Shown here: positions 19,601-28,687 of the stretch, piece by piece | How the letters are laid out: every line of letters starts with the position of its first letter | How positions within the stretch are numbered: position 1 is the first letter of the stretch | Assembly: GCF_020532605.1 (NCBI RefSeq) | Contig: NZ_JAJATW010000010.1 | Coordinates: 60,178 to 124,177, forward strand | Direction of reading: 5' to 3' | Source of the DNA: Marinomonas algarum | Lineage (GTDB): Bacteria > Pseudomonadota > Gammaproteobacteria > Pseudomonadales > Marinomonadaceae | Length of the DNA stretch: 64,000 bases | Notes under the pieces: model-generated | The model's input: the letters and a program-made list of their open reading frames with translations, nothing else | Database searches by the model: none | What the model was told of the DNA's origin: nothing | Translations under genes and position numbers: made by a program

Positions 19601-20422
19601 CGTATTTTGACCGACGAAGTCGTTGGTACAGAAGCCACTCGTGTGTACGAAGATGCCTTGATGATGATGGATGACGTGATTGCAAGTCGTTCATTGCAAG
19701 CGCGTGCTGTATTTGGTTTGTTTCCAGCGAATCAAGTGAACCATGACGATATTGAAATCTATACGGATGAATCGCGCACAGAAGTGATCGAACGCTTGTC
19801 TTTTTTACGTATTCAAAATGAACTGACAGCACCGGGTAAATATAATCACAGTTTAGCGGACTTTGTTGCACCGAAAGACAGTGGTATTGGCGATTATATG
19901 GGGGCCTTTGCTTGTGCCGCAGGTTTTGGCATTGATCCGCTGGTGGAAGCTTATGAAGCGGATCATGATGATTACAATTCTATTATGATTAAAGCGGTCG
20001 CGGACCGATTGGCCGAGGCAACCGCGGAATATCTGCATGAAAGGGTTCGTAAAGAGTACTGGGGCTATGCGGCCGATGAAGACCTTACCAATGCCCAATT
20101 GATTAAAGAAAAATACCAAGGTATTCGGCCTGCTCCTGGCTATCCTGCTTGCCCTGATCATACTGAGAAGGCTAAGTTATGGACCATGCTCGATGTTGAG
20201 GCAAAAATCGGTATGCAGATCACAGAGAGCTTCGCTATGTTACCGACAGCGGCAGTGAGTGGTTGGTATTTCGGGCATCCTGACGCTACTTATTTTGGTG
20301 TTGGAAAAATAGGCCCAGATCAAGTGGATGATTATGCGACCCGTACTGGTATGACAAAGGACGATGCCGAACGCTGGTTGGCTCCAAACCTTGGTTACGA
20401 TCCTGAAGACGATCGAATTTAA
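16688..20422 (+). CDS. metH: Cobalamin-dependent methionine synthase
   Basis: Transfers methyl from 5-methyl-THF to homocysteine through cob(I)alamin. About 1244 residues with all four modules: homocysteine domain (1-340, zinc cysteines in GLNCALG and [10 protein letters not shown]), pterin domain (345-640), B12 domain with GDVHDIGKN (axial His764), and C-terminal SAM reactivation domain. GTG 16688 lies about 7 bases after GAGGT and is preferred; GTG 16679 and 16682 in the same frame sit on or too near the SD. No cobalamin riboswitch was recognised in the 138-base leader. cobO follows after 27 bases, matching the cofactor need. Confidence 0.97.
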   Translation: MVKSDSYSIIEKRLAENVLILDGAMGTMIQAYKLEEQDYRGERFADWESDLKGNNDLLSLTQPTIIKAIYAGYLAAGADIIETNTFNANYISMLDYHMEDLSYELNFESARLAREVADEFITQNPGKPRFVAGTLGPTSRTCTISPDVNDPGYRNIHFDELVEAYAVAVDGLIKGGSDLILIETIFDTLNAKAAIYAVLDYFEKTGVRYPIMISGTITDASGRTLSGQTTEAFWNSISHAKPLSVGLNCALGPKELRQYVEELSRIADTYVSSHPNAGLPNAFGEYDETPEEMLEEIQGWVDSGFLNIIGGCCGTSPEHIEAFANAFAHSVPRVIPDIEKACRLSGLEPFNIDGNSLFVNVGERTNVTGSAMFKRLIKEGDFDTALDVARQQVENGAQIIDINMDEGMLDSQAAMERFLKLIASEPDISRVPIMLDSSKWEILEAGLKWIQGKGVVNSISMKEGEDKFRDQARKLMKYGAAVIVMAFDEVGQADTRARKIEICRRSYHILVDEVGFPPEDIIFDPNIFAIATGIEEHNRYALDFIEATGDITRELPYAKVSGGVSNVSFSFRGNNPVREAIHAVFLYHAIKQGMTMGIVNAGQLALYEDIPPKLRNAVEDAVLNRTPDATDNLLAMAGEFAGTGEVAEKETQEWRSFPVSERLSHALVKGITEFIDEDTEEARLAFARPLEVIEGPLMDGMGIVGDLFGSGKMFLPQVVKSARVMKKAVAYLMPYIEEEKRLNMDTASSSNGKIVMATVKGDVHDIGKNIVGVVLQCNNFEVIDLGVMVPAEKILRTAKEEGADMIGLSGLITPSLDEMVHVAKEMERQGFELPVMIGGATTSKAHTAVKIEQNYKRNQVVHVTNASRSVGVASALLSKDKARYQAFVDDIKADYEKTRIRYKDRAKAGRRVSLDKARLNKAPIEFAGQVVTPNKLGVTVLTEKDIDFTVVKNYIDWTPFFQTWELAGSYPRILTDEVVGTEATRVYEDALMMMDDVIASRSLQARAVFGLFPANQVNHDDIEIYTDESRTEVIERLSFLRIQNELTAPGKYNHSLADFVAPKDSGIGDYMGAFACAAGFGIDPLVEAYEADHDDYNSIMIKAVADRLAEATAEYLHERVRKEYWGYAADEDLTNAQLIKEKYQGIRPAPGYPACPDHTEKAKLWTMLDVEAKIGMQITESFAMLPTAAVSGWYFGHPDATYFGVGKIGPDQVDDYATRTGMTKDDAERWLAPNLGYDPEDDRI

Positions 20423-20449
20423 ACACGACAAATTCAAGGAAACAGCACA

Positions 20450-21058
20450 ATGGCAAAAGCAATCAAAGACCCAGAGAAGCATAAAATTCGCATGCAGGCG
20501 ATCAAGTCTCATGTGGATAAGCGCATCGCAAAAGCGCAAGAGGACAAGGGGACCTTTGTCTTGTTAACCGGTAATGGCAAAGGCAAATCCAGTTCTGCGC
20601 TTGGCATGGTTGCAAGAGCACTGGGTCATGGTATGAAAGTGGGTGTTGTTCAGTTTTTAAAAGGTGAATGGAATACAGGGGAAATTGATTTTTTCAAGCG
20701 TCAAGACAATGTGCAGTGGGAAATTATGCCAGCCGGTTTTACATGGGAAACTCAAAACCGTGAATCTGATGTGGCGTCTTCCGAGCAAGCTTGGGAAAAA
20801 GCAGTGGCCATGCTGTCAGATCCAACCATTGACCTTGTCGTATTGGATGAACTGACGTATTTATTGCATTACGAGTACTTAGTGGAAGACGATGTCTTAG
20901 AGGTTTTAATGAAACGTCCAGAAAATCAGCACCTTGTGGTGACAGGGCGGGGGGCCTCTGACGCCTTGATTGAGCTTGCAGATACGGTAAGTGATATCAA
21001 AGAAACCAAACATGCCTTTAAACGCGGCATTAAAGCGCAAAAAGGGCTGGAATTTTAA
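20450..21058 (+). CDS. cobO: Cob(I)yrinic acid a,c-diamide adenosyltransferase
   Basis: Transfers the adenosyl group of ATP to the corrinoid cobalt (CobA/CobO/BtuR family). 202 residues; the P-loop GNGKGKSS is at 41-48, and VVLDELTYLL and the TGRGASDALIELAD segment match the family. A short N-terminal helix (1-30) is typical. SD AAGGA precedes ATG 20450. With no other cob gene here it probably serves salvage of imported corrinoid. It lies 27 bases after metH and is followed by a terminator. Confidence 0.93.
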   Translation: MAKAIKDPEKHKIRMQAIKSHVDKRIAKAQEDKGTFVLLTGNGKGKSSSALGMVARALGHGMKVGVVQFLKGEWNTGEIDFFKRQDNVQWEIMPAGFTWETQNRESDVASSEQAWEKAVAMLSDPTIDLVVLDELTYLLHYEYLVEDDVLEVLMKRPENQHLVVTGRGASDALIELADTVSDIKETKHAFKRGIKAQKGLEF

Positions 21059-21111
21059 CGTCGTCTCGTTTTATATTGATGGCGTTGTTTTTTAATGTAG
21101 CGACAATAAAC

Positions 21112-21143
21112 AAAGTCTTAGTTAACTAGGGCTTTATTTTTTT
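21112..21143 (+). terminator. Intrinsic terminator after cobO
   Basis: 10-bp stem (21112-21121 with 21126-21135, two G-U pairs), TTAA loop, then seven T. Confidence 0.85.
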
Positions 21144-21162
21144 GGATTGTATAGAGGTTTTT

Positions 21163-21516
21163 ATGGCAACAATTGAGCGCATGGAAGTAGGACAGCGTAT
21201 GAGTCGCATTGTTAAGCACAATGAGACCGTGTATTTGTGTGGTCAGGTGGGTGCAGATGCGAACACAGATATTTCTGAGCAGACTCGTACCATGCTTGAT
21301 AAAGTAGATGCGTTGTTGGAGCAAGCAGGTTCAGACAGATCTTACATTTTGTCGGCGACCATCTATCTTCGTGACATGAAAGATTTTGCTGCTATGAATG
21401 CGGTTTGGGATGCTTGGATCCCTGAAGGTCATGCGCCTGCTCGCGCTTGTGTTGAAGCAAGAATGGCACGTGCAGAATTGCTGGTGGAAATTTCGGTTGT
21501 GGCCGCGGTAAAGTAA
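21163..21516 (+). CDS. RidA/YjgF-YER057c-UK114 family protein
   Basis: 117-residue trimeric-fold protein. Members hydrolyse reactive enamines and imines made by PLP enzymes; others have unknown roles. YLCGQVG near the N-terminus, and [23 protein letters not shown] with the conserved Arg of the active site near the C-terminus, place it close to the YoaB branch of the family. ATG 21163 has GAGG upstream; an in-frame ATG 21 bases earlier lacks an SD. It reads towards the cNMP-binding gene, with a shared hairpin between them. Confidence 0.88.
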   Translation: MATIERMEVGQRMSRIVKHNETVYLCGQVGADANTDISEQTRTMLDKVDALLEQAGSDRSYILSATIYLRDMKDFAAMNAVWDAWIPEGHAPARACVEARMARAELLVEISVVAAVK

Positions 21517-21525
21517 ACGGCTAGG

Positions 21526-21556
21526 ATAAGCGACCACAGCCTATCTGGTCGCTTAT
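21526..21556. terminator. Hairpin between convergent RidA and cNMP genes
   Basis: Perfect 10-bp stem ATAAGCGACC/GGTCGCTTAT (21526-21535 / 21547-21556), 11-base loop; only a partial T run on either side. Probably a bidirectional terminator. Confidence 0.65.
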
Positions 21557-21577
21557 TATTCAAGTTAGCCTGTTAAA

Positions 21578-22078
21578 TCAGTTTTCACTCTTCTTCACAA
21601 TCACATTGTTTTCAACGAGCTCGTTACTTAACACTCGAATAATCCTTGCCATGTCTCTTGATAAGTTCATTAACAAAATACCAAAATCAAACGGATATTG
21701 ATCGTGAAAGTCACTGAATAGCTGGCTGTTTACTTCAAGCAGTAAGCCTTCTTCTAGTGCGTAGACACTGCCGACTCGATTATGCAAGGCAATCATAGAA
21801 ACAAAGCCAATGGCTTCCCCAAAACGAATCGTTCGAGTTCGAGTTAACTTCCCATCATGATGTTTGAAATAGTCTAAACTGCCGTGCAAAACAAGGTGAA
21901 AACTTTCTCCTTTGCCATCATAAGCAAATATTTCATCATGCTGACTGACAAGGTGTAACTGGCCGTGGTTGATTAAAAAGTCGATGGCGTTATCGGATAG
22001 GGCACCGAAGATTGAGCCTGTTTTCAGGATAGCTGTCGAAATATCATAGGGCGACTCTGACACTAAAATGCTGTGCAT
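21578..22078 (-). CDS. Stand-alone cyclic-nucleotide-binding-like domain
   Basis: 166 residues, a cupin-type cNMP-binding fold like the N-terminal half of Crp/Fnr regulators. FHLVLHGSLDYFK (about 60-72) and IRFGEAIGFVSMIA (about 82-95) match the beta-roll and phosphate-binding cassette, though the canonical Arg-Ala/Ser pair is not clear. No helix-turn-helix domain follows, so it is not a classic transcription factor. A role as a sensor partner is only inference. ATG 22078 has a strong GGAGGG SD; in-frame ATGs at 22111 and 22117 lack one. Divergent from ybiT. Confidence 0.72.
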   Translation of the reverse strand: MHSILVSESPYDISTAILKTGSIFGALSDNAIDFLINHGQLHLVSQHDEIFAYDGKGESFHLVLHGSLDYFKHHDGKLTRTRTIRFGEAIGFVSMIALHNRVGSVYALEEGLLLEVNSQLFSDFHDQYPFDFGILLMNLSRDMARIIRVLSNELVENNVIVKKSEN

Positions 22079-22307
22079 TATTCCCTCCGCTGAGCGTCTT
22101 ATGTTCGTCATGGCCAAGGTATTTTTGATGTGGCGTACCGTCTTCTGGTTGGCGCCTTTTAACGAAATACTTGGCTTCTTATATAAAATAGATGGTTTGT
22201 ACCTTAAAGACTGAGTTCAATCTGTGCGATAATGCACCACATCAATATTGTGCTGCATTTTTGAGTTCAGCGCATCACTTTTACCTCATGATAAACGGAA
22301 GAATGCT

Positions 22308-23894
22308 TTGTTAACAACGGCCAACATCACCATGCAATTTGGTGCAAAACCTCTTTTTGAAAACGTTTCTGTAAAATTCGGCGAAGGCAAACGCTACGGT
22401 CTTATTGGGGCCAATGGATGTGGTAAATCCACCTTCATGAAAATCTTAGGGGGGGATTTAGAACCCAGTTCAGGTAATGTGTCAAAAGACCCAAACGAGC
22501 GCCTTGGTAAGCTAAAGCAGGATCAGTTTGCTTACGAAGAGTATTCTGTTATTGATACCGTTATCATGGGACACACAGAATTATGGGCCATTAAATCCGA
22601 AAAAGATGCGATTTATGCCAACTCAGAAATGACTGAGGCCGATGGCTTACGCGCCGGTGATTTAGAAGCAGAATTTGCCGAAATGGATGGTTATACTGCC
22701 GATGCCCGCGCAGGAGAGTTGCTACTGGGGGTTGGTATTCCAACAGAGCAACATTATGGTCTGATGAGTGAAGTGGCACCAGGTTTAAAACTGCGTGTTT
22801 TGCTGGCGCAGGCTTTGTTCTCTGATCCAGAAATTTTATTACTTGACGAGCCTACCAACAACTTGGATATCAACACCATTCGTTGGTTGGAAGGGGTCTT
22901 GGTTGAACGTAACTGCACCATGATCATCATTTCTCATGACCGTCACTTTTTGAATTCCGTTTGTACCAATATGGCGGATTTAGACTACGGTGAGTTGCGT
23001 TTATTTTCTGGTAATTACGATGAGTACATGATGGCATCGACCCAGGCTCGCGAGCGTTTGTTGTCGGACAATGCTAAGAAAAAAGCACAAATCAACGAGC
23101 TTAAGTCTTTCGTCAGTCGTTTTTCTGCCAACGCTTCCAAATCTAAGCAAGCGACCTCACGTGCAAAACAAATCGATAAAATTCAGCTTGAAGAAGTAAA
23201 ACCTTCTAGCCGTCAGAATCCTTTTATTCGCTTTGAGCAAGAAAAGAAATTACACCGGATGGCGGTGCAGGTTGAAAATGTTGCCAAATCGTATGACGAA
23301 GAATTGTTTAGTGGTTTGAACATGATGGTCGAAGTGGGTGAGCGTATTGCCGTCATTGGGCCAAACGGCATAGGTAAAACGACGTTACTGAAATGTTTGG
23401 TCGGTGATACAGACCTGTCCAAAGGTGATATTAAATGGTCTGAAAATGCCAATATTGGTTATTATGCTCAGGATCATGCCCATGAGTTTGAAAAAGATGT
23501 CGATTTGATTGAATGGATGGGGCAGTGGGGTCAAGAAGGTGATGATGAGCAAGTTATTCGTGGCACGCTAGGTCGTCTATTGTTCTCACAAAACGACATT
23601 AAAAAGTCCGTTAAAGTCTTATCTGGTGGTGAGCAAGGGCGTATGTTGTTCGGTAAGTTGATGCTGCAAAAACCAAACGTTTTGGTGATGGACGAACCGA
23701 CCAACCATATGGACATGGAGTCCATTGAGTCTTTAAACCTAGCGTTAGAGAATTATCCGGGTACTTTGATTTTTGTTTCCCATGACCGTGAATTTGTTTC
23801 ATCATTGGCAACACGCATTGTTGAAGTAACCAGTGACGGCATTGTTGATTTCCACGGTACATATGACGAGTACCTTGCGAAACAAGAAGCTTAA
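22308..23894 (+). CDS. ybiT: ABC-F ATPase, YbiT type
   Basis: Soluble twin-ATPase ABC-F protein that binds the ribosomal E site to rescue or regulate stalled translation. 528 residues, like E. coli YbiT (530). First ATPase: [29 protein letters not shown]; second: [27 protein letters not shown]. An interdomain linker (about 240-320) is Lys/Glu-rich. The start is inferred as TTG 22308, which gives [12 protein letters not shown] as in the family, with GGAAG upstream; a longer frame from 22248 lacks an SD. Divergent from the cNMP gene; followed by a terminator. Confidence 0.93.
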   Translation: MLTTANITMQFGAKPLFENVSVKFGEGKRYGLIGANGCGKSTFMKILGGDLEPSSGNVSKDPNERLGKLKQDQFAYEEYSVIDTVIMGHTELWAIKSEKDAIYANSEMTEADGLRAGDLEAEFAEMDGYTADARAGELLLGVGIPTEQHYGLMSEVAPGLKLRVLLAQALFSDPEILLLDEPTNNLDINTIRWLEGVLVERNCTMIIISHDRHFLNSVCTNMADLDYGELRLFSGNYDEYMMASTQARERLLSDNAKKKAQINELKSFVSRFSANASKSKQATSRAKQIDKIQLEEVKPSSRQNPFIRFEQEKKLHRMAVQVENVAKSYDEELFSGLNMMVEVGERIAVIGPNGIGKTTLLKCLVGDTDLSKGDIKWSENANIGYYAQDHAHEFEKDVDLIEWMGQWGQEGDDEQVIRGTLGRLLFSQNDIKKSVKVLSGGEQGRMLFGKLMLQKPNVLVMDEPTNHMDMESIESLNLALENYPGTLIFVSHDREFVSSLATRIVEVTSDGIVDFHGTYDEYLAKQEA

Positions 23895-23920
23895 GCGTTA
23901 GATAAGATCACAGCAAATCA

Positions 23921-23949
23921 AAAAGGAAGCCTGTTAAGCTTCCTTTTTT
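23921..23949. terminator. Bidirectional terminator between ybiT and the MOSC gene
   Basis: 10-bp stem AAAAGGAAGC/GCTTCCTTTT (23921-23930 / 23938-23947) with 7-base loop and T run. A-rich on the other side, so it works for both convergent genes. Confidence 0.92.
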
Positions 23950-23961
23950 CGTTTTAGACGC

Positions 23962-24801
23962 TTAACGACGATCAAGATACACGTCGGGCTTTTGGTATTC
24001 TAGTATTTCAACAGGATCATTGAGGTGAATGTGACCTGTGTTCAGAGCGATTAAATTGATACCGAAGGTGATGCCTTCTTGGTTATTCAGTAAACGAAAT
24101 TTCCCTAGCGTTTTTAGTGGTTCTCCTCTTCCAATGCGTTTCGCTGTTAATGGGTCTAGGGTCGTGAAAATACAGCGAATGCAAGGCTTTACATTTTCAA
24201 ACTCGACTTCGCCAATACGGATACGCTTCCAACTGTCTTCTGCAAATGCTTCATTTCCTTCTACTACGATATTTGGGCGAAACTGTGACATGGCAATCAC
24301 TTCTGGACAGGTACGATTCAGTTCATCCAGAGAGGCTTGTGTTGTGAGCAAGAAGGGATAGCCATCAGCAAAGCCAACGGGTTCGTCAGGGCGACGGCTG
24401 GTATAGCGTTTGGATTGCTCACCAAAAAATAGCAATTCTACCTCAGTGCCGAGAAGGGTGCTGAACCAGTCATTGGCGTTATCTTGAGTCTGTTGAGCGC
24501 TGAGACTGTCTTCCCATACGGTGACGTTTTTATATTTTTCTAGGAATAATGTTTCATTGAGAAGGAGCGAATTGGTCATTTCTGGGTGAGTGATTTGCCA
24601 TTGATTAGGAGAAACTTGTGAAGCGCTTACCAAGGTGAGATCGGGGTACTCACGTCCACTAATAAATTGACCGTCAGGTGTCACAAGTACGAAACGTCTA
24701 TCATTAACTAGACCATCATGTCGAACAATAGAATCATCAATTTTAATCCCTTTGATAGATTTGATGGGGTAGATGTTTAGTGCACTAAGGAAAAAAGACA
24801 T
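23962..24801 (-). CDS. MOSC-domain protein, YcbX-like without ferredoxin domain
   Basis: 279 residues: an N-terminal MOSC beta-barrel (1-115, LNIYPIKSIKG and DRRFVLV) and the MOSC domain (about 120-270). The cysteine motif KPCIRCIFTTLDP near 202-214 matches the molybdenum-cofactor-sulfurase C-terminal class. YcbX in E. coli detoxifies N-hydroxylated bases with a C-terminal 2Fe-2S domain; that domain is absent here, so electrons must come from a partner. ATG 24801 has GGAG 5 bases upstream; the ATG 15 bases earlier has no SD. Confidence 0.87.
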   Translation of the reverse strand: MSFFLSALNIYPIKSIKGIKIDDSIVRHDGLVNDRRFVLVTPDGQFISGREYPDLTLVSASQVSPNQWQITHPEMTNSLLLNETLFLEKYKNVTVWEDSLSAQQTQDNANDWFSTLLGTEVELLFFGEQSKRYTSRRPDEPVGFADGYPFLLTTQASLDELNRTCPEVIAMSQFRPNIVVEGNEAFAEDSWKRIRIGEVEFENVKPCIRCIFTTLDPLTAKRIGRGEPLKTLGKFRLLNNQEGITFGINLIALNTGHIHLNDPVEILEYQKPDVYLDRR

Positions 24802-24858
24802 AAGAACTCCGATCATTCGTAAAAATATATCATTACTTAGCAGGGAGGGTATTTCAAT

Positions 24859-24888
24859 AAAAAAGCCTCAACGAATAATCGATGAGGC
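24859..24888 (-). terminator. Intrinsic terminator after the ornithine decarboxylase gene
   Basis: On the minus strand GCCTCA/TGAGGC (24883-24888 / 24865-24870) followed by six U. Confidence 0.88.
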
Positions 24889-24926
24889 CTCTGCTTTTGG
24901 TTTTAAGCGGTTGTCTTAAATACTAA

Positions 24927-26093
24927 TTATAAATAGTAAGACGCTAATGGTGGAAACCCATTAAATTCAACAGCACTGTAAGTGGTTGTGTAAGCCCCCG
25001 TTGAAAGCCAATACATACGATCACCGATGGCTAGATTCAATGGTAGACCATATTTGTAGTTTTCATACATGATATCTGCACTGTCGCAAGTCGGACCGGC
25101 AATGATCACTTCTTCAAGTTCGCCACTTTTTTCAACATGAATCGGATATTTAATGGATTCATCGAGTGTCTCGATTAGACCTGAAAATTTACCTACATCT
25201 GTATATACCCAACGGTTTAACGCAGTATGTGATTTGCGTGATATCAAAACGACCTCACTGACCAGTATTCCCGCGTTCGAGATCAAAGAGCGACCCGGTT
25301 CCAAAATAATACGTGGCAATTCGGCGCCAAAATCTTCTTCCAAGAAACGTGAAATCTCCTCGGCATAGGTAGAAAGTTCATTCGTCCGAGCAATGTAATT
25401 CGCAGGGAAACCACCACCCATGTTAATCATTTCTAATTCAATACCGTCTTCTTCTTTTAGACGCTCAAAGATCACTTTTACATTGGCGATGGCTGCATCC
25501 CATGCACCAATATCACGTTGTTGCGAACCTACGTGAAATGAAATGCCATAGGGAATCAACCCCAGCTCTTTAGCGAGAATAAGCAGATCCATTGCCATAT
25601 CTGGACGACAACCGAATTTGCGAGACAAAGGCCAATCTGCTGTTACGGTGCCTTCCGTTAAAATACGCACATACACTCGAGAGCCGGGTGCGGCTTGTGC
25701 GATGTTGCGCAAGTCTGCTTCAGAATCCGTTGCAAACATGCGAACGCCTTTTTCGTAAAAGTAGCGAACATCTTTGGCTTTTTTGATGGTATTACCGTAG
25801 CTGACACGTTCTGGTGCTATGCCACCGATAGCGAACAGTTTATCCAGCTCATATCGTGATGCGACATCGAAATTTGAGCCGCGGTCACGCAATAAAGTGA
25901 GGATTTCTGGCGCAGGGTTGGCTTTGATTGCGTAAAAAATATCCGCAATAGGGAAGCCTTTTGTTAATTCTGTGTAGGCTTCGTCGATAATACTGGTATC
26001 GATAACAACAAAAGGGGTCTCTTTGGTGTCAGCAAAAGCTTTGAAGCGAGCAAAACTTTCTGGCGTATAAAAAGTGTTAACGTCAATAGACAT
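24927..26093 (-). CDS. speC: Ornithine decarboxylase (fold type III)
   Basis: Decarboxylates ornithine to putrescine. 388 residues of the eukaryote-like alanine-racemase fold, very close throughout to Pseudomonas SpeC. The PLP lysine is Lys57 in FYAIKANP; HVGSQQ, the Gly-rich MGGGFPANY and EPGRSL bind the cofactor phosphate; the active-site Cys of the partner subunit is in GPTCDSADIMYE. Lysine decarboxylase activity also occurs in this fold, so specificity is inferred. ATG 26093 is chosen, 10 bases after AAGGAG; TTG 26099 is a possible alternative. A clear promoter and a leader of about 160 bases precede it. Confidence 0.93.
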   Translation of the reverse strand: MSIDVNTFYTPESFARFKAFADTKETPFVVIDTSIIDEAYTELTKGFPIADIFYAIKANPAPEILTLLRDRGSNFDVASRYELDKLFAIGGIAPERVSYGNTIKKAKDVRYFYEKGVRMFATDSEADLRNIAQAAPGSRVYVRILTEGTVTADWPLSRKFGCRPDMAMDLLILAKELGLIPYGISFHVGSQQRDIGAWDAAIANVKVIFERLKEEDGIELEMINMGGGFPANYIARTNELSTYAEEISRFLEEDFGAELPRIILEPGRSLISNAGILVSEVVLISRKSHTALNRWVYTDVGKFSGLIETLDESIKYPIHVEKSGELEEVIIAGPTCDSADIMYENYKYGLPLNLAIGDRMYWLSTGAYTTTYSAVEFNGFPPLASYYL

Positions 26094-26259
26094 GGGCAAT
26101 AAGCTCCTTGATCATTAAAAACATAAACCGATTAAATAAGTAAACGCCTTTACCTTCTCCCGTCCTACTTATGGCTGTTACTTATCCGGCCTAAAGGCCT
26201 TAAGCGACTAGCGCAGCAGTTGAAGCGGTGCGGATTATGTTCAGCAATGACGCGCGCGC

Positions 26260-26288
26260 AATTTAGAGCTCGATTGAGTTAAGGTCAA
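26260..26288 (-). promoter_or_regulatory. Sigma-70 promoter for speC with GC-rich discriminator
   Basis: Minus strand: -35 TTGACC (26288-26283), 17-base spacer, -10 TAAATT (26265-26260). GCGCGCGCG follows at the expected start point, a feature of promoters sensitive to stringent control. The leader to the start codon is about 160 bases and contains GGCC-TTTA-GGCC (26188-26199). Confidence 0.7.
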
Positions 26289-26310
26289 GTATTTTTTCAT
26301 GTTTTTAAGC

Positions 26311-26340
26311 AAAAAAAAGAGACCAACTGGGTCTCTTTTT
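26311..26340. terminator. Terminator after the YeeE/YedE pair
   Basis: 10-bp stem AAAAGAGACC/GGTCTCTTTT (26315-26324 / 26329-26338), loop AACT. A-rich before and T-rich after, so it can stop both strands; it ends the minus-strand pair. Confidence 0.92.
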
Positions 26341-26356
26341 TTATCGGATTTTTATC

Positions 26357-26776
26357 TTATTTCTGAGTCGCTTTATTCTGTAAAAAGTGTAAACCGCTGC
26401 CAACAATAAGTGCACCAATGAAGTAAAAACCCTCATTGGGATTATTTGTTAAAGCAGTCAGACCCGGTCCTGGGCAGTAACCACTTAACCCCCAACCTAT
26501 ACCAAACAAACCAGAACCAATAATCAATTTAGAGTCGATGTGTTTAAGGGTAGGGATTTGCCACTTACTTGCAACCATAGGGGCAACACGTTTATTTTTA
26601 ATGGCGTAACCGATGACACCAACACCAATAGCGCTGGCCATTACAATGATGAGTGACGGGTTCCAGTCACCCAAAATGTCCAAGAAACCAATGACAACCG
26701 TTGGGTTGGTCATCTCGGAGAATGCTAGGCCTAAACCAAATACTAACCCTGCCGCTAAAGTAATCAATGCATACAT
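26357..26776 (-). CDS. YeeE/YedE half-transporter, second gene
   Basis: 139 residues, four likely membrane helices. The motif GYCPGPGLTAL contains the conserved Cys of the sulfur-transport family (thiosulfate uptake TsuA has it in a full-length protein). It is the C-terminal-type half, paired with the gene just upstream. ATG 26776 has AGGAGA upstream; a longer frame to 26929 runs into the partner gene without an SD. Split pairs of this type occur beside sulfide-sensing regulators, but none is present here. Confidence 0.88.
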   Translation of the reverse strand: MYALITLAAGLVFGLGLAFSEMTNPTVVIGFLDILGDWNPSLIIVMASAIGVGVIGYAIKNKRVAPMVASKWQIPTLKHIDSKLIIGSGLFGIGWGLSGYCPGPGLTALTNNPNEGFYFIGALIVGSGLHFLQNKATQK

Positions 26777-26786
26777 AAAAAATCTC

Positions 26787-27185
26787 CTAGTTAACAATAG
26801 CAACAGTGATAATGGCTGTGGCCATAAAGGTAAGTGTGGCAACAATGGATCGTGGTGAGAACCGTGAAATACCGCATACACCATGACCACTGGTACAGCC
26901 TCCACCCAATCTTGTGCCGTAGCCAACAAGCAGACCTGAAATAATTAATAACCATGGGCTTCTAACCTCTGGAAAGGGAACCGTTTGCTCGGTAAAAACA
27001 CCATAAGCGCTGCCACCAATGATCAACCCAGCAATGAACAGAAAAGGTAGGAAGCGCTCTTTGCTAAAAAGCAGCTGAGACAAGATGCCACTGATGCCAA
27101 TTACTTTGCCGATAGTGAGCATATAGACAGTTGCTGTTAGACCTATTAACAGGCCTCCAACAAGCGGGTTAAAAATAGAATCCAT
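26787..27185 (-). CDS. YeeE/YedE half-transporter, first gene
   Basis: 132 residues, four likely membrane helices. The hallmark GGGCTSGHGVCGISR near 93-107 carries two cysteines that would hand over sulfur. It stands 10 bases before the second half and both are read from the same leader, so they should form one heterodimeric channel for thiosulfate or another sulfur species. SD GAGGAG precedes ATG 27185. Confidence 0.88.
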   Translation of the reverse strand: MDSIFNPLVGGLLIGLTATVYMLTIGKVIGISGILSQLLFSKERFLPFLFIAGLIIGGSAYGVFTEQTVPFPEVRSPWLLIISGLLVGYGTRLGGGCTSGHGVCGISRFSPRSIVATLTFMATAIITVAIVN

Positions 27186-27387
27186 GTTTTACTCCTCAAA
27201 TTAATATTCGCAAATTCTAATGTAAAGATGCGTGAGATGTCTAATAAAAAATGATTTAAAACAATTTTTCTTAATGGCTTTTGCTTATTAGAGGTGTCAT
27301 CGGGTCGTAAAATCGTCTCTTGCATACTCTTTACTGATTGGTTAGCTGATATTAATAGTCTTTAAGGATAGGCTTAACGTACAACAA

Positions 27388-27403
27388 CACGATAGTGATC
27401 GTG
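27388..27403. promoter_or_regulatory. Perfect small palindrome upstream of the TerB gene
   Basis: CACGAT-AGTG-ATCGTG, 6-bp arms, about 20 bases before ATG 27426. It could be an operator or leader hairpin; no regulator is identified. Confidence 0.35.
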
Positions 27404-27425
27404 AAAAGCATATTTTGGAGTAACC

Positions 27426-27857
27426 ATGTTAGAAACATTAAAACGTCTTTTTTTGTCCCCAGTAGAACAAGGCGAACAAGTCTCCTATCAAAAAGCGGTC
27501 GCCGTTTTATTGATGGAGGTTATGCTGGCAGATCATGAAGTTGATGAAAAAGAAGGGCAACAGGTGAAGTCATTTTTGCGTGACGTTAGTGACTTGGGAG
27601 AGGATCTTGATGACTTATATCGCGAAGCATATTCTGGCGCGGAGCAAGCGCATGATCTTTATCAATTTACAAAAGTCATTAATGATCAGGCGAGTCATGT
27701 ACAAAAGATGGAGTTGCTAGAGGCACTTTGGCGTGTGGCTTTAGCGGATGGAAACCTTGATGCCCATGAGGATCATCGTATTCGACGTATTAGTGAGTTA
27801 CTTTTCATGCCTCACTCTGAATTTATTCAAGCCAAAATAGCGGCCCAACAAGAGTAG
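27426..27857 (+). CDS. TerB-like helical protein
   Basis: 143 residues, all-helical, TerB family. Two acidic repeats, ADHEVDEKE (about 35-43) and ADGNLDAHED (about 106-115), are the metal-binding motifs of the fold. Stand-alone TerB proteins are common and are not evidence of tellurite resistance; no other ter gene is present. TGGAG precedes ATG 27426. Read from a region divergent from the YeeE/YedE pair. Confidence 0.87.
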   Translation: MLETLKRLFLSPVEQGEQVSYQKAVAVLLMEVMLADHEVDEKEGQQVKSFLRDVSDLGEDLDDLYREAYSGAEQAHDLYQFTKVINDQASHVQKMELLEALWRVALADGNLDAHEDHRIRRISELLFMPHSEFIQAKIAAQQE

Positions 27858-27892
27858 AAAAGTGCCTTTATATCAGTAATGTTACCATAAAG

Positions 27893-27918
27893 AAAACGCG
27901 GCATAAGCCGCGTTTTTT
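27893..27918. terminator. Bidirectional terminator between TerB gene and sodB
   Basis: Stem AAAACGCGGC/GCCGCGTTTT (27893-27902 / 27907-27916), ATAA loop, T-rich on the plus side and U-rich on the minus side. Confidence 0.93.
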
Positions 27919-27943
27919 GACTGGTCTAGGTAACAATATTGAC

Positions 27944-28528
27944 TTATGCTGCGAAGTTTGCGGAAGCAAATTCCCAGTTAGCAAGCGCCCAGAAACCTTT
28001 TAGGTAATCAGGACGAACGTTGCGGTAATCAATGTAATAAGCATGTTCCCAAAGATCCACGGTGATGATAGGCGTTTGTCCGCTTGTCATCGGTGTTCCA
28101 GCATTGCTTGTGTTAACGATTTCTAGAGAACCGTCTGCATTTTTTACCAACCAAGTCCAGCTTGAACCAAAGTTGTTTACCGCTTTGTCATCAAATGCTG
28201 CTTGGAAGTCTGCGAAAGATCCCCATTTTGCATTGATAGCGTCAGCCAGTGCGCCCGTTGGTTCACCGCCACCATTTGGGCTTAGGCTATTCCAGAAGAA
28301 GGTGTGGTTCCAAATTTGTGCTGCATTGTTGAAAACAGGACCCGCTGGTGCAGAAGAAATGATTTCCTCAAGCGATTTGTTTTCGAACTCAGAGCCAGGA
28401 ACTAAGCCATTAAGCTTCACAACGTAAGTGTTGTGGTGCTTACCATGATGGTACTCTAATGTCTCAACAGACATATGAGGCTCTAGTGCATTTTTAGCAT
28501 AAGGAAGAGCAGGTAATTCAAAAGCCAT
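27944..28528 (-). CDS. sodB: Iron superoxide dismutase
   Basis: Dismutates superoxide in the cytoplasm. 194 residues. Metal ligands: His27 (YHHGKHHNTYV), His75 (IWNHTFFWN), Asp158 and His162 (DLWEHAYYIDYRN). The Fe-type segment and Ala/Gln pattern around NNAAQIWN favour iron. AAGGAGA precedes ATG 28528. Its leader holds a 6-bp hairpin TGCTTG-CAAGCA (28563-28578) followed by an A/U-rich stretch, similar in layout to the RyhB/Hfq-regulated E. coli sodB leader; this is analogy only. Confidence 0.96.
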   Translation of the reverse strand: MAFELPALPYAKNALEPHMSVETLEYHHGKHHNTYVVKLNGLVPGSEFENKSLEEIISSAPAGPVFNNAAQIWNHTFFWNSLSPNGGGEPTGALADAINAKWGSFADFQAAFDDKAVNNFGSSWTWLVKNADGSLEIVNTSNAGTPMTSGQTPIITVDLWEHAYYIDYRNVRPDYLKGFWALANWEFASANFAA

Positions 28529-28562
28529 TGTTAATTCTCCTTGCTTTAGTATTAACGTAAAT

Positions 28563-28578
28563 TGCTTGTTATCAAGCA
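28563..28578 (-). promoter_or_regulatory. Hairpin in the sodB leader
   Basis: TGCTTG/CAAGCA, 4-base loop, about 35 bases before the sodB start on the minus strand, followed by an A/U-rich single-stranded stretch to the SD. Confidence 0.45.
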
Positions 28579-28687
28579 GTTAATGGTGGTTATATAGTAG
28601 CATTGAACATCTAAAGATAATATTATTTAGCCTTGTTCTTAAATGATTTTTCATAATTTTTGTTAATAGTGACCTAAAAATATTTCC

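Noticed and set aside
26064..26100. Ten-codon frame overlapping the speC start on the minus strand
   Set aside because: It has no SD of its own and its codons coincide with the speC SD; nothing supports translation.
28614..28630. Fur-like A/T palindrome before sodB
   Set aside because: Only the centre matches; half-sites do not fit the 7-1-7 pattern well.
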